The notes under the pieces: generated by a model | Told to the model about the DNA's origin: nothing | The model's database searches: none | Seen by the model: the letters and a program-made list of their open reading frames with translations, nothing else | Made by a program: the position numbers and the translations under genes | Part shown: in pieces, positions 18,030 to 31,039 of the stretch | How the letters are laid out: every line of letters begins with the position of its first letter | How positions within the stretch are numbered: position 1 is the stretch's first letter | From: Paenibacillus plantarum | GTDB lineage: Bacteria; Bacillota; Bacilli; Paenibacillales; NBRC-103111 | Assembly: GCF_013141695.1 (NCBI RefSeq) | Contig: NZ_WHNY01000026.1 | Span: 398,841-462,840 of the forward strand | Direction of reading: 5' to 3' | Length of the DNA stretch: 64,000 bases

Positions 18030-18845
18030 ATGAATGCTATCCATATCGTAACAGCCATTAGTGATGAATATTGCAGGCATTTAGCTGTCATGCTGCGTTC
18101 GTTATTCGAACATAAGAAATTGGATTACAACGTACATTTATATATTCTGAACAGCGGACTCTCCGAGAGAGTGACGAATACGTTAAATGATGCCACTCAG
18201 GACTATCCTTTGCAGATTCACTATGTCCTTGTCGACCGGTCCATGTATAAGGGATTAGTCGAGCAGCCGCATATTAGTTTGGAAGCTTATTTCCGTATTC
18301 ACATCCCCGAATTGTTAAGTCAGGATGTAAAGAAAGTGATCTATATCGATCCGGATACGATTATCAAGGAAAATATTTATGATCTGTGGAATATCGACAT
18401 AAGCGATTATTATTTGGGTGCCGTAGAATGGGCGTTCGGAGACAATCGGATGAGCATATTGTCCATCCCGGAACAATATGGGTATTTTAATGCAGGCGTC
18501 TTGCTTATCAATCTCGAGAAGTGGAGAAAAGAAAACGTTGCGCAGCGCGTTTGGGATTTCTTGAACAACAATCCTGACAAAATACGACATATGGACCAAG
18601 ACGCATTGAATGCGATATTGTATGATAGTCGGCTTTCGCTCGATCCCAAATGGAACTATACAACAGGTCATCTGTTACTACTACGTTTGGATATCGCCCC
18701 TGCGATCATTCATTTCAGTGGCCCACGGAAACCTTGGACTCAGGGGCATCCGCTGGAAGAGGAATATTTTAACTATCTGAAAAAAATGAAGTGGGATTAT
18801 GATCTATTGTTTGGGCTTAAATTGCCCGCTCCCGTCCAATCCTAG
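18030..18845 (+). CDS. Glycosyltransferase family 8
   Basis: A 271-residue GT-A fold transferase. The metal-binding DxD motif is YIDPDTII near residue 107. Other GT8 marks are YFNAGVLLINLEKWR, MDQDALNAI and the C-terminal IIHFSGPRKPW. GT8 enzymes use UDP-glucose or UDP-galactose and retain configuration. GGGAGAG precedes the ATG. It follows the BtrH-like gene by 22 bases and ends before a terminator, so it is the second sugar-transfer enzyme of the cluster. Confidence 0.9.
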   Translation: MNAIHIVTAISDEYCRHLAVMLRSLFEHKKLDYNVHLYILNSGLSERVTNTLNDATQDYPLQIHYVLVDRSMYKGLVEQPHISLEAYFRIHIPELLSQDVKKVIYIDPDTIIKENIYDLWNIDISDYYLGAVEWAFGDNRMSILSIPEQYGYFNAGVLLINLEKWRKENVAQRVWDFLNNNPDKIRHMDQDALNAILYDSRLSLDPKWNYTTGHLLLLRLDIAPAIIHFSGPRKPWTQGHPLEEEYFNYLKKMKWDYDLLFGLKLPAPVQS

Positions 18846-18867
18846 GTTTCAACAACAACAAAATCCA

Positions 18868-18908
18868 CCTTGCTTGCCAGATACCGATTCAATATCTGAT
18901 AAGCAAGG
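18868..18908. terminator. Bidirectional terminator hairpin
   Basis: CCTTGCTT-GC-CAGATA pairs with TATCTG-AT-AAGCAAGG around a nine-base loop. It separates the converging GT8 gene and rhamnosidase gene. The downstream T content is better on the minus strand. Confidence 0.6.
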
Positions 18909-18933
18909 CGGATGCTCGCATTTGTAGCGGAAA

Positions 18934-21900
18934 TCACTCGACGATAATCACTTTTTGTTTGTAAAAAATAAAGCTGCCAGATCCAATCTCAAAAACCGCA
19001 TCATTCAATTCGTCTCGAAGTTTTTTGACACCTCTCGGCCATACCGCCTGCTCATCTTGCCCGCAGATAGCTTTCGTCACGTACACGATCCCCTTGGCAT
19101 TTGGCGGAATTGTCACGCTGATCGATAGCTCATCCTTCTCATCTCTCTCCCAGCGCACTCTCGCATACCCTGGACGCAGCTGCTGCCAAGCTTCTGCCCA
19201 TTTCATATCACCCGGCATATAGGGCTTAATCATGATATTGTAACGATCCGTTTCTGTATCATAGCGGAAATCTATACCTGCCAGACCCGTAAACAGCCAT
19301 TCCTCCAGATGTCCCAGCATAAAGTGATTTTGCGACTTGCCTACTGTCGGTCCATCCCACGCTTCGGTAAGCGTCGTGGCTCCATGCGCGATTTGATACC
19401 CGTAGCTTGGCTTCTCCGTAACTTGCGACATCCGGTGAATGACATCCGATCTGCCAGCCCGGCTAAGTGCAAGCAGCAGATAACGATAGCCTACATCGCC
19501 AGCTGTAGTCTGATAGCCGCGTTCGGAAATTTGCCGTACTAGCTTCTCAATCAGCACAGCTTGATGCTGCTCGGGAGCCAGTCCAATCGCGATCGGCATG
19601 GAAAGCGCAGTATCACTGCCAGTTGCGTAGCTGATTGCCTGTTCGTCCCAGTATTTCTCCTGAAATGCTGTTTGGATGGATGCGGTCAACTGCTCGTATT
19701 GCTGCACATCCGCTTGCTCGTGCAGCAATGCTGCTATTTTCTGCATGACAACGGACATACCATAATAGATCGCTGTTTCTGTGAAAGGTATAGGCGTATT
19801 TTGCGAGTGTCCAGGTCCTGCCGGACCGATGTCATACCAGTCGCCCAGCCCCTCGGTGATGATGTACCCCTCCGACTTTTCCGTTAGATATGCCAGATAT
19901 CGCTTCATGCCCTGATAGTGTTTCTGAATCAAATTAATATTGCCATACCGTTGCAATACTTCCCAAGGGGTTAAGATATACGTTCCGCCCCAAGCCGTAG
20001 CGTCACGGAATATTTTCAGTGTTTCACCGAACTCGACATACTCCGGTGCGATCGTCGGCACCATGCCATCGAGTAATTGGGCATCGGAGATGTCCTGCAG
20101 CACCTTCTTCAGCATCGCTTCAACATCGTAGTTGAACATAATTGAGGGTCCCATCAAATGAACTTGCTCTAACCAACCGAGCTTTTCTCGATGCGGGCAA
20201 TCCGTGAATACACTCTTCGTATTGCTAAGTATCGCCATCGTGATCATTTCGTGAATCCGATTAAGCAGTGGATCTGAGCACTCGAATCCTCCTGCGGTTT
20301 CTAGCTCAGGATACAGCATTTGTCCTTCAATGCCATACAACACCGGCAAGGAAGACTCTGCTTGGGAGCTGAAAGCTTCAGGAATTGCGCCTTCAATCAT
20401 CACATAACGAAAGCCAGTATATGAAAACTTCGGACGCCATTCCTCCATACCGTTGCCACTTAAGATATAAATAAACTCGCTCGGGGACCCTGTCCACTTC
20501 TGATTAACCAAGCCGTCTTCCGTCATCAGTATTTCAGCACAAGTCAATACAACCTTCGAGCCCGCAATCCCGCTAACACGAATCTTCGGCCACCCGGAGA
20601 AGTTCTGGCCTAGATCCACCACGTATACGCCAGGTTTGGGATTGGAAATTGACTTAGGCTCGAATGTACGCATCACCTTAACCGGCGGAGCTGATTGCGC
20701 AATAAGTTTGCCTGAAGGCCCCTCGATCTCAACGGCAGGATACCATGAAGCAGCGTTCCCATCTTCTCTCGTCGCGTCGTATTCTTCGCCGCCGTACATA
20801 CAGGTAAACAGCAGTGGACTATGACTGGCTTGCCAGCTGCTGTCCGTACTGATCCTCTCGCATGCGCCGGTGACATATTCAATAACGATATCGGCCAAGC
20901 ATGTAGGCGTACCGAACGAATCCTTAAACTTCACATATTTTCCGCCAGGAATGTGATAGAAGCCGTTCCCCAGCTCAATTTGAACGATATTTCCATCAGA
21001 CTTCAGCTGCGACGTAATATCATAAGTCGTGTACAGAACGGTCCGGTCATAGTTCGTCCAGCCTGGATCAAGCTCATGATCGCCTATTTTCTTACCGTTC
21101 AATAGCAATTCATAATGCCCAAGCCCGCTTATATACACCCTCGCGCGTGTAACCTCATGATCGACATTAAAGTGACGCCTAAAGCGGGACGCTCCTTTCG
21201 ATTCCACGGTCACGTCCGGATTGGCGATCCACTTTCCCTGCCAGCTTCGACTGTCCAGCTGCCCCATTTCCCACCAGGCCACTACGCTGTCATACTGCGT
21301 CCCCGCTTCATCTTCAATGTTAACCTTCCAATAATACCTCTGCCTAGGCTGCAGCGCAGTACCATGATAAGGAATAGCCGTATGATCACTGCTGCTGACC
21401 ATTCCGCTGTCCCATGCATCCGAATCGCCATTCATCAGCCCTGCATAGCTCGTCGCAACCTGAATCCGATATGCCTTCTGCTGAAATGCCAGCGGCAATT
21501 GATCAAGGAACGACCAGCTCAAGCGGGGAGCCGTTTCATCTAGACCGATCGGACAAGGCCTGCCTTCTGTCCGCAGAGAACCAATCGCGAGCGGCAAGGA
21601 CGTCGCAACTGCAATCGTGCGGAATTCGGGAAAAATATTACATGTCGCATCACCTTCCATCGGGCGCCTACATGCAGTATAGAAATGATACAAGATCCCG
21701 TTATGGGTAATAACCGACGGTTTATGAGCAAACACGGAATCGATCGCATGACCTTCGCCAATCCGAATGATCGGCTCGTCATATTTGCGCCAGTCCAGTA
21801 AATTATCCGACAGCGCAATCCCTTCCTGTGCCACTTTATAATTAAATCCAAAATAAAACATCGTCCAGCGCGATCCGTCACGCAGCACACAAGGATCACT

Positions 21901-22583
21901 AACGAACCCGCTATCCCAAGCGTTCGGCGTTACTTGAAGAACCGGATTATGCGCATGGCGCGTCCAATGGACAAGATCCTTCGAAGTCGCTAGACCCGTC
22001 TGCTCGATCCAAGCGCCTTCATCTTTATCTTTTGCATTGTAAAATAAATAGAAAGTACCCTCATACTCCAACAGACATTCCTTATATAACCCGCCTTTCT
22101 CCCATTCCCCGCCATCCTCCGGCACGAGAATCGGATTCTCCAGGCGATGCCAGTTCATTAGGCTCTCGTCTTCTGTCCATGCAAGACCAATCTTGGCAGA
22201 TCCCGCTTCGTAACCATCACCTGGATAAGAATGATAAGCTAACCAGTACTTGCCGTTCCATTTCTTTAAATAGCCTGGACCTTGGATATCATTGTCACGT
22301 AACATCCATGTGCCTGCAATATTGCGAGAATCCCATCCGTTACCTTCTTCATCTCTGGTCAATATGATCGACAGATGCTGCCAATTCAGCAGATCGTCGC
22401 TTGTAGCCAATGCAGTCTGATATCCTGTTCCATCAAAACCGACATACATCATGTAAAATCGGTCATTGTGCCTAAACACAAACGGGCAATCTACGGCGTG
22501 GCTGTCAAATGCTTCTTTCGCACCTGATCCGACAAGCAAAGGCTTCTTCCATTTGTACGGTGTCAAACAACTAGAAATATCCA

Positions 22584-22584
<1 letters not shown>
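18934..22584 (-). CDS. Glycoside hydrolase fusion: GH43-like propeller plus GH78 alpha-L-rhamnosidase
   Basis: A 1216-residue two-part enzyme. Residues 1 to about 340 form a five-bladed propeller of the GH43/GH32-like type, with repeated blades such as DCPFVFRHNDRFYMMYVG and SDPCVLRDGSRWTMFYFG. Residues from about 350 form a GH78 rhamnosidase: the N-terminal beta domains, LDPGWTNYDRTVLYTTYDI, and the catalytic stretch TDCPHREKLGWLEQ near residue 790 containing the acidic residues used for hydrolysis. No signal peptide is present, so it acts in the cytoplasm on imported oligosaccharides. It starts with a TAATG overlap on the beta-galactosidase stop. GH78 plus a propeller on one chain suggests a branched rhamnose-containing glycan. 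Confidence 0.85.
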
Positions 22585-25715
<3,131 letters not shown>

Positions 25716-25756
25716 CTACTTCCTCCTAACATATAAGCTAGCTAATTCAGCAATTG

Positions 25757-27508
25757 TCATGCCTCAGGTATTGAAAGCTTCAAGGTAAATGTCGTACCTT
25801 CGCCTTCGCGACTTTCAATCAGCATACACGTTTGTCCGCCGTAGAACGTACGAATACGTTCACTGACATTGTATAAACCGTGACCAGAATTCTCGGTCTG
25901 GAGAGCCTGTCGATCCAGCTCGTTGCCAAGCACGCCTCGAATCAATTCCAAACGTTCCTCCGAGATGCCCGGCCCATTGTCGGAGACACTGATTAGGAGC
26001 TCAGCGTTTTCTCGTCTAACGACGATATCAATCACCCCAACCTTGCGAATGCGCCCGATGCCATGGTGGATGCAATTTTCCACTATTGGCTGCAAAATAA
26101 ACCGCGGACAGCGAATATCGTCGATATTCGTTTGTATCTGGATGGAGAAGCGCAGCCGATCCAACAAGCGCAGCTTATGCATATCGAAATAATGCTGAAC
26201 ATGATCGATTTCGTGCGTCAGAAACGTCTCGTTATCTCCCGAATTCAACGTGTATCGAAGAAGCCTGCCAAACGTATATATCGCATCGACCACTTCTTGA
26301 TCGTTATTGATCTCTGCCAGCATACGAATTGATTCAAGTGTATTGTAAAGAAAATGAGGCTTGATCTGTGCTTGCAGCACAAGATATTCCGCCTCCTTCT
26401 TCATGAGTTCGGCTTTATGAACGGTATTTAGAAGATCATCAATGCGATGAACAAGTGAATTGTAGGATCGGGTCAGAAAGTCGATTTCATCATTCGATGT
26501 TCCAACCTCGTAAGAGGTCAGCTTGTTTTCGTCCACATTTCTCATATGCTTTGCCAAACCAATAATTCGGCTAACAAGTGAGGAAGCCGTCGCGTAATAA
26601 ATCCCCGTCAGCACAGCCAGTGATCCCAATAGCGAAAGCGCGAGAAAGAGCACCTTGGACCGGATGTCGACGAATACTTCATCCATCTGACTGAAGAAGT
26701 AGAACGTCGTTGACAGCTCTGGGATCGACAACTTGTTCACAAGCGTCCTCTGCTTGCGCAAATAGGCGTAACCTTGATTGCTTTTTTCGGCCATATCTAG
26801 CAAGTTTGCTATCTCTTCGTCGTACAGCCCGATCCCACCGCTGTGGTAAACGGTTTCGCCTCCTTGCGCAATCACTACTTGCATGTTCTGATTGACATCG
26901 ACCGCCTTGAGGAAATTTCGCAGCAACGAATCATTGGTTATAATCTCTAGCACAGCCAGCGGCTTCGTATAACTATTATTATAAACGCGTTGATAATAGC
27001 TCAGGTTCGGAAGTGCGGTGGTGTCGTCTCCACTACTGCGCAGCCAGACACCTTTATCTGCTTTCACATTGCCAAGCATTCCTAATGGCTTCTTATCCAT
27101 TTCGTTAAGGTCCTCAAGTTCACCGGTGACCGTGTGGACCTCATGCATTATTTTATACAGCTTAATAGACGAAATCTCTTTATGATGCGATTGCGCATAG
27201 AAAAATAGGGGTCGAATGTCTTTGAGATAATTGTATACAGATTGTTGCTCAGAGGAATTATAGCCACTAAGATAATCGATCAACTGCTGATTGTTCATGA
27301 ACAGATCATGAATCGATTCCACCTGGTTCAGACTCGACCGGAACCCATCGCCAGCTTGAATGATTAGCTTCTGCTTTCCTTCCGAAAACTCTGAGGTGAC
27401 ATCCATATAAAACTGATTGTACAAGTAAGCACCGAACACAATAATCGGCAAAATCACGAGCAGTAGGTATCCAAGTGCCATTTTCTTTACAATCCTAAAA
27501 TTCTTCAT
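25757..27508 (-). CDS. YesM-type sensor histidine kinase
   Basis: A membrane sensor kinase of about 583 residues. A first membrane segment (ALGYLLLVILPIIVFGAYL) is followed by an extracellular sensor domain of about 250 residues, a second membrane segment (VLFLALSLLGSLAVLTGIYY), a HAMP domain, the His_kinase box KPHFLYNTLESIRM and the ATPase N-box IVENCIHHG with DNGPGI. This family senses sugars and pairs with YesN/AraC-type regulators. No regulator gene lies beside it, so its partner is elsewhere. The start at 27508 has AAAGGA; other ATGs at 27520 and 27529 are possible. It is the first gene of the glycoside hydrolase operon. Confidence 0.88.
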   Translation of the reverse strand: MKNFRIVKKMALGYLLLVILPIIVFGAYLYNQFYMDVTSEFSEGKQKLIIQAGDGFRSSLNQVESIHDLFMNNQQLIDYLSGYNSSEQQSVYNYLKDIRPLFFYAQSHHKEISSIKLYKIMHEVHTVTGELEDLNEMDKKPLGMLGNVKADKGVWLRSSGDDTTALPNLSYYQRVYNNSYTKPLAVLEIITNDSLLRNFLKAVDVNQNMQVVIAQGGETVYHSGGIGLYDEEIANLLDMAEKSNQGYAYLRKQRTLVNKLSIPELSTTFYFFSQMDEVFVDIRSKVLFLALSLLGSLAVLTGIYYATASSLVSRIIGLAKHMRNVDENKLTSYEVGTSNDEIDFLTRSYNSLVHRIDDLLNTVHKAELMKKEAEYLVLQAQIKPHFLYNTLESIRMLAEINNDQEVVDAIYTFGRLLRYTLNSGDNETFLTHEIDHVQHYFDMHKLRLLDRLRFSIQIQTNIDDIRCPRFILQPIVENCIHHGIGRIRKVGVIDIVVRRENAELLISVSDNGPGISEERLELIRGVLGNELDRQALQTENSGHGLYNVSERIRTFYGGQTCMLIESREGEGTTFTLKLSIPEA

Positions 27509-27620
27509 TTCAACGGCCATCCTTTGCATCAAGCAGCCCGATTGAAGCGATGTCATTCTGGTATTGGCTCTTAATCCAATGTCTGACCATCCCTGAATTC
27601 CAATTGGACATTATACTTAT

Positions 27621-27704
27621 ATTGTATAGATGTGCACTTGGGATGAATAGTGCTAAAAACTTAAAAATCAACGAACATTATTAAGATCGCTGTAAGCGCA
27701 ATCA
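27621..27704 (-). promoter_or_regulatory. Promoter module, copy 2, with cre-like site
   Basis: Minus strand: cre-like TGATTGCGCTTACA (27691-27704), 28 bases, AAGTTTTTAGCACTATTCAT (27643-27662), 14 bases, and TATACAAT with -10 TACAAT (27621-27626). The span of 84 bases and all spacings equal those of the copy at 1999-2082. Confidence 0.6.
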
Positions 27705-27725
27705 ATAGATTCGTATTTGCAACGC

Positions 27726-29231
27726 TCAAGACTCATTCTTTCGCAATACCGAAACGACAGCTCTATTCCATCCTGCCCTGTACACATCCCGCAATTTCGG
27801 ATCTATCAAGGGCGAATAGGTCTGATTAATCGATTTCTCAGTTTTTTTTACTTCCTCTAATGAGGGCCAAAAACCGATGCCGACACCACCGATATACGCG
27901 GAACCCATAGGCGATAATTCAGCAACATCTGATTTAACAACTTTTTTGCCAAGCAGATTGGATTGGAATTGCATCAAACCTGCATTCTCAGATGCGCCAC
28001 CATCAGCACGCAATTCTTGTAGTTCAACCCCTGTTTCACTCTCTATTAGATGAACAGCATCATCGACCTGATAAGCGATACTTTCAAGCGCTGCCCGAAT
28101 GATATGAGCTTTGGTTGTCCCTCGATTCATTCCAGTAATTGAAGCCCTAGCGTAAGAATCCCAATAGGGTGCTCCGAGCCCCACGAAGGCCGGTACTAAG
28201 TACACGCCTTCACTATCTGGCGCTTCTTGAAGTAATGCCTCCATTTCGTCGAAAGTACGGAATATTCCAAGATTATCGCGCACCCATGACAAGCTATCCC
28301 CTGAGGTGCGAATAACAGCCTCAACGGCATACGTTACTTTCCCTTCTATTCCCCAAGCGATTGCACTTACCAATCCGTTCTCAGCTTGAACCGGTCTATG
28401 ACCAACATTCATTAACACGGATGTCCCCGTGCCATAGGTCGCTTTAGCCATCCCAATATCGAAGCATTGATTTCCGAATAGGGCTGCTTGAGAGTCTCCA
28501 ATGACGCCCGTGATGGGGATACGATTTTCGCCAAATAAAGTAGGGTCTTCTGTGTATCCGAAAATATCATCTGATGATTTAACCTCAGGAAGCAAGGTGA
28601 TCGGAACCTCGAATAGGTTGCAAAGCTCTTCATCCCATTCTAGAGCATGAATATTAAATAGGGATGTACGGCTTGCATTTGTGTAATCCGTTGCATGCAC
28701 GTTTCCTTCAGTCAACTTCCATATTAACCAGCTGTCCATGGTTCCAGCCCGAAGATGTCCGGCATCCAGCTTTTCCCGGATGCCCTCCACATGCCCAAGA
28801 ATCCATCGCCATTTGGCAGCTGAGAAGTAGGGATCCAACATTAAGCCGGTTTTGGATCGTACCTCATCCTCCGCACCTGCCGTCTTAAATGCTGCACACA
28901 GATCTGCTGTCCGTTGGCACTGCCATACAATGGCATGATAGACGGGAAGACCCGTCAAACAGTCCCAAATGACAGCTGTTTCTCGCTGATTCGTAATCGT
29001 CATGGCGGCAATTTCCTCATAACCAATCCCAGCGGAGTTTATAGCTTCATGTGCTGAGCGTTTGACATTGTTATAAATCTCCATCGGATCTTGTTCAACC
29101 CAACCAGGACGTGGATAGAAGGTTGTGTGTGAAACCGTACTGCGCGTTATTATGGAACCCTCACGATCAACGATAAGTGCCTTCGTTCCAGATGTACTTT
29201 GGTCAATTGCCAGCATATATAATTTATTCAT
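27726..29231 (-). CDS. FGGY family carbohydrate kinase
   Basis: A 501-residue sugar kinase of the glycerol-kinase branch: DQSTSGTKALIVD at the N-terminus, TNQRETAVIWD, the FGGY signature region around GLGAPYWDSYARASITGM, and DGGASENAGLMQFQSNLLG. ATP phosphorylates a ketose or polyol. Although it resembles GlpK, it is the last gene of an isomerase/split-transketolase operon with no glycerol genes, so a ketose kinase (for example apulose kinase) is more likely. It begins five bases after the transketolase stop; the site CAGGAG overlaps that stop. Confidence 0.85.
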   Translation of the reverse strand: MNKLYMLAIDQSTSGTKALIVDREGSIITRSTVSHTTFYPRPGWVEQDPMEIYNNVKRSAHEAINSAGIGYEEIAAMTITNQRETAVIWDCLTGLPVYHAIVWQCQRTADLCAAFKTAGAEDEVRSKTGLMLDPYFSAAKWRWILGHVEGIREKLDAGHLRAGTMDSWLIWKLTEGNVHATDYTNASRTSLFNIHALEWDEELCNLFEVPITLLPEVKSSDDIFGYTEDPTLFGENRIPITGVIGDSQAALFGNQCFDIGMAKATYGTGTSVLMNVGHRPVQAENGLVSAIAWGIEGKVTYAVEAVIRTSGDSLSWVRDNLGIFRTFDEMEALLQEAPDSEGVYLVPAFVGLGAPYWDSYARASITGMNRGTTKAHIIRAALESIAYQVDDAVHLIESETGVELQELRADGGASENAGLMQFQSNLLGKKVVKSDVAELSPMGSAYIGGVGIGFWPSLEEVKKTEKSINQTYSPLIDPKLRDVYRAGWNRAVVSVLRKNES

Positions 29232-29235
29232 ACAA

Positions 29236-30177
29236 TTACTCCTGTTTACCGAGCATTTCTAACGCGATTTGCCTAAGATTGTTTTTGCTTATGCCATAAT
29301 ACTCGAATACTTCCGAACTTTTCCCAGCAATCGCTGGTTCATCTGGAATCCCGATAATACGCATGTGAACCGGATGATTTTGAACAACGACTTCAGCTAC
29401 AGCTGCACCTAGTCCACCAAGAACGCTGTGTTCTTCTACAGTGATAATATGTCCTGTTTCTTTGGCAGCTTGTATAATGGCTTGTTCATCCAGTGGTTTA
29501 ATGGTGTGCATATTGATGACCCTGCAAGATACGCCAGCCTGCTTTAACGCTTCATGCGCATCAAGTGCTACACGTACAGTTTCTCCAGCGGCAATGATGG
29601 TGATATCTGTTCCTTCTCGCATCCTTACGGACTTTCCGATAATAAATTCGTAATCGTGTGATTCATACACATCTTCGACGGCATTACGGCCTATGCGAAT
29701 GTAAACTCCGCCATTATGATTTACAAGCGCTTCTGTCATACGTTTTGTTTCATGTCGGTCAGCAGGCAAGATAACCGATAATCCTGGGATGGCACGTGCA
29801 ACTGCAATATCCTGCACAGAATGGTGAGACATTCCCAATGCGCCATAACTAACTCCACCGCTAATACCAACCAGCTTTACATTGGTTCCCGAATAGGCTA
29901 CGTCCACTTTGATCTGCTCAATGCTTCTCATACTCAGAAAGCAAGCCGGTGAAGTCACGAAGGGCTTTTTACCGCTGTGAGCTAGTCCTGCGGATATCCC
30001 TACGATATTTTGCTCTGCTATACCGACCTCAACGAATTGATCTGGGTATGCTTTAGCGAAAGGTGCCATGGCTGCTGATCCCCTTGAATCACTAGCAAGT
30101 ACCATAATGTCACGATCATCTTTAGCAAGCTCGAGCAGTGTTTCACAAATGACTTGTCGGTTAGGGATTGTGTTCAT
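29236..30177 (-). CDS. Transketolase C-terminal subunit
   Basis: The pyrimidine-binding and C-terminal domains of a split transketolase, 313 residues. FVEVGIAEQNIVGISAGLA carries the conserved glutamate that activates thiamine diphosphate. Its ATG follows the N-terminal subunit's stop directly (TAAATG), so the two halves are coupled and form one enzyme. In the apiose pathway a split transketolase cleaves apulose-4-phosphate with glyceraldehyde-3-phosphate as acceptor; the operon here has the same set of gene types. Confidence 0.9.
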   Translation of the reverse strand: MNTIPNRQVICETLLELAKDDRDIMVLASDSRGSAAMAPFAKAYPDQFVEVGIAEQNIVGISAGLAHSGKKPFVTSPACFLSMRSIEQIKVDVAYSGTNVKLVGISGGVSYGALGMSHHSVQDIAVARAIPGLSVILPADRHETKRMTEALVNHNGGVYIRIGRNAVEDVYESHDYEFIIGKSVRMREGTDITIIAAGETVRVALDAHEALKQAGVSCRVINMHTIKPLDEQAIIQAAKETGHIITVEEHSVLGGLGAAVAEVVVQNHPVHMRIIGIPDEPAIAGKSSEVFEYYGISKNNLRQIALEMLGKQE

Positions 30178-31023
30178 TTAACATACCTCCCCCTTCTGTT
30201 CAAACATTTCTAAAGCTGCAGTTAACTCTGCTAGCGCTCTCCCTAATTCTAACTCATTCGGTACATGATGATGCCAGTGAGGGACATTCTCCGCAAAGGA
30301 AACTCCCTTGCCTTTCACTGTATTCGCCATGACTAGTGTTGGCTTACCAGCTACTGCTGGAACTGCTGCAAATGTTTCAACCAAAGCATTCATATCATTG
30401 CCATCAATTGAAACAACATGCCAACCAAATGCTACCCATTTATCTTCAAGGGGGTCCAGCCCCATTACCTCTTCCGTTGACCCACTAATTTGCAACCGAT
30501 TTCGGTCAATAATAGCAATTAAATTATCTAATTTATAATGTGCGCCTGCCATAGCTGCTTCCCAAACCGAACCTTCCGCTTGCTCACCATCCCCCATTAG
30601 GCAAAAAGTCCGATATGGCGCACCATCACGTTTAGCAGCAAGAGCCATTCCTACCCCGACTGCCAAACCATGGCCAAGTGCACCTGTGTTCATCTCGATA
30701 CCAGGTACTTTGTTATTCGGGTGACCAATAAGCTTCGTGCCAAATTGGCTGAATGTGGCAAGGTCTTCTCTTGGGAAAAAGCCTCGATCGGCAAGTATGG
30801 ACCAAAGGGATTCTACGGAATGCCCTTTGCTTAAAATAAACCGATCCCTATCTTCCGCTTTTGGATTCTTAGGATCAATGTTCATAATGCGATAATATAA
30901 GGCAGTTAATATATCTGTATTGCTAAGTGAGCCGCCGGTATGGCCTGTTTTGGCAGTCGCAATCATTTGAAGTAAATCCATCCGGATATGTGTTGCTTTG
31001 GCCTGCAGCGCTTTGATTTCCAT
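30178..31023 (-). CDS. Transketolase N-terminal subunit
   Basis: The diphosphate-binding half of the split transketolase, 281 residues. The thiamine-diphosphate motif is MGDGEQAEGSVWEAAM through AIIDRN, with GHTGGSLS and LSKGHSVESLW as further active-site marks. The start is the ATG at 31023 behind GGAGGAGG; the frame extends upstream into the isomerase gene without a site. It lies 16 bases after the isomerase stop. Confidence 0.9.
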   Translation of the reverse strand: MEIKALQAKATHIRMDLLQMIATAKTGHTGGSLSNTDILTALYYRIMNIDPKNPKAEDRDRFILSKGHSVESLWSILADRGFFPREDLATFSQFGTKLIGHPNNKVPGIEMNTGALGHGLAVGVGMALAAKRDGAPYRTFCLMGDGEQAEGSVWEAAMAGAHYKLDNLIAIIDRNRLQISGSTEEVMGLDPLEDKWVAFGWHVVSIDGNDMNALVETFAAVPAVAGKPTLVMANTVKGKGVSFAENVPHWHHHVPNELELGRALAELTAALEMFEQKGEVC

Positions 31024-31039
31024 ATTTGCCTCCTCCTTC

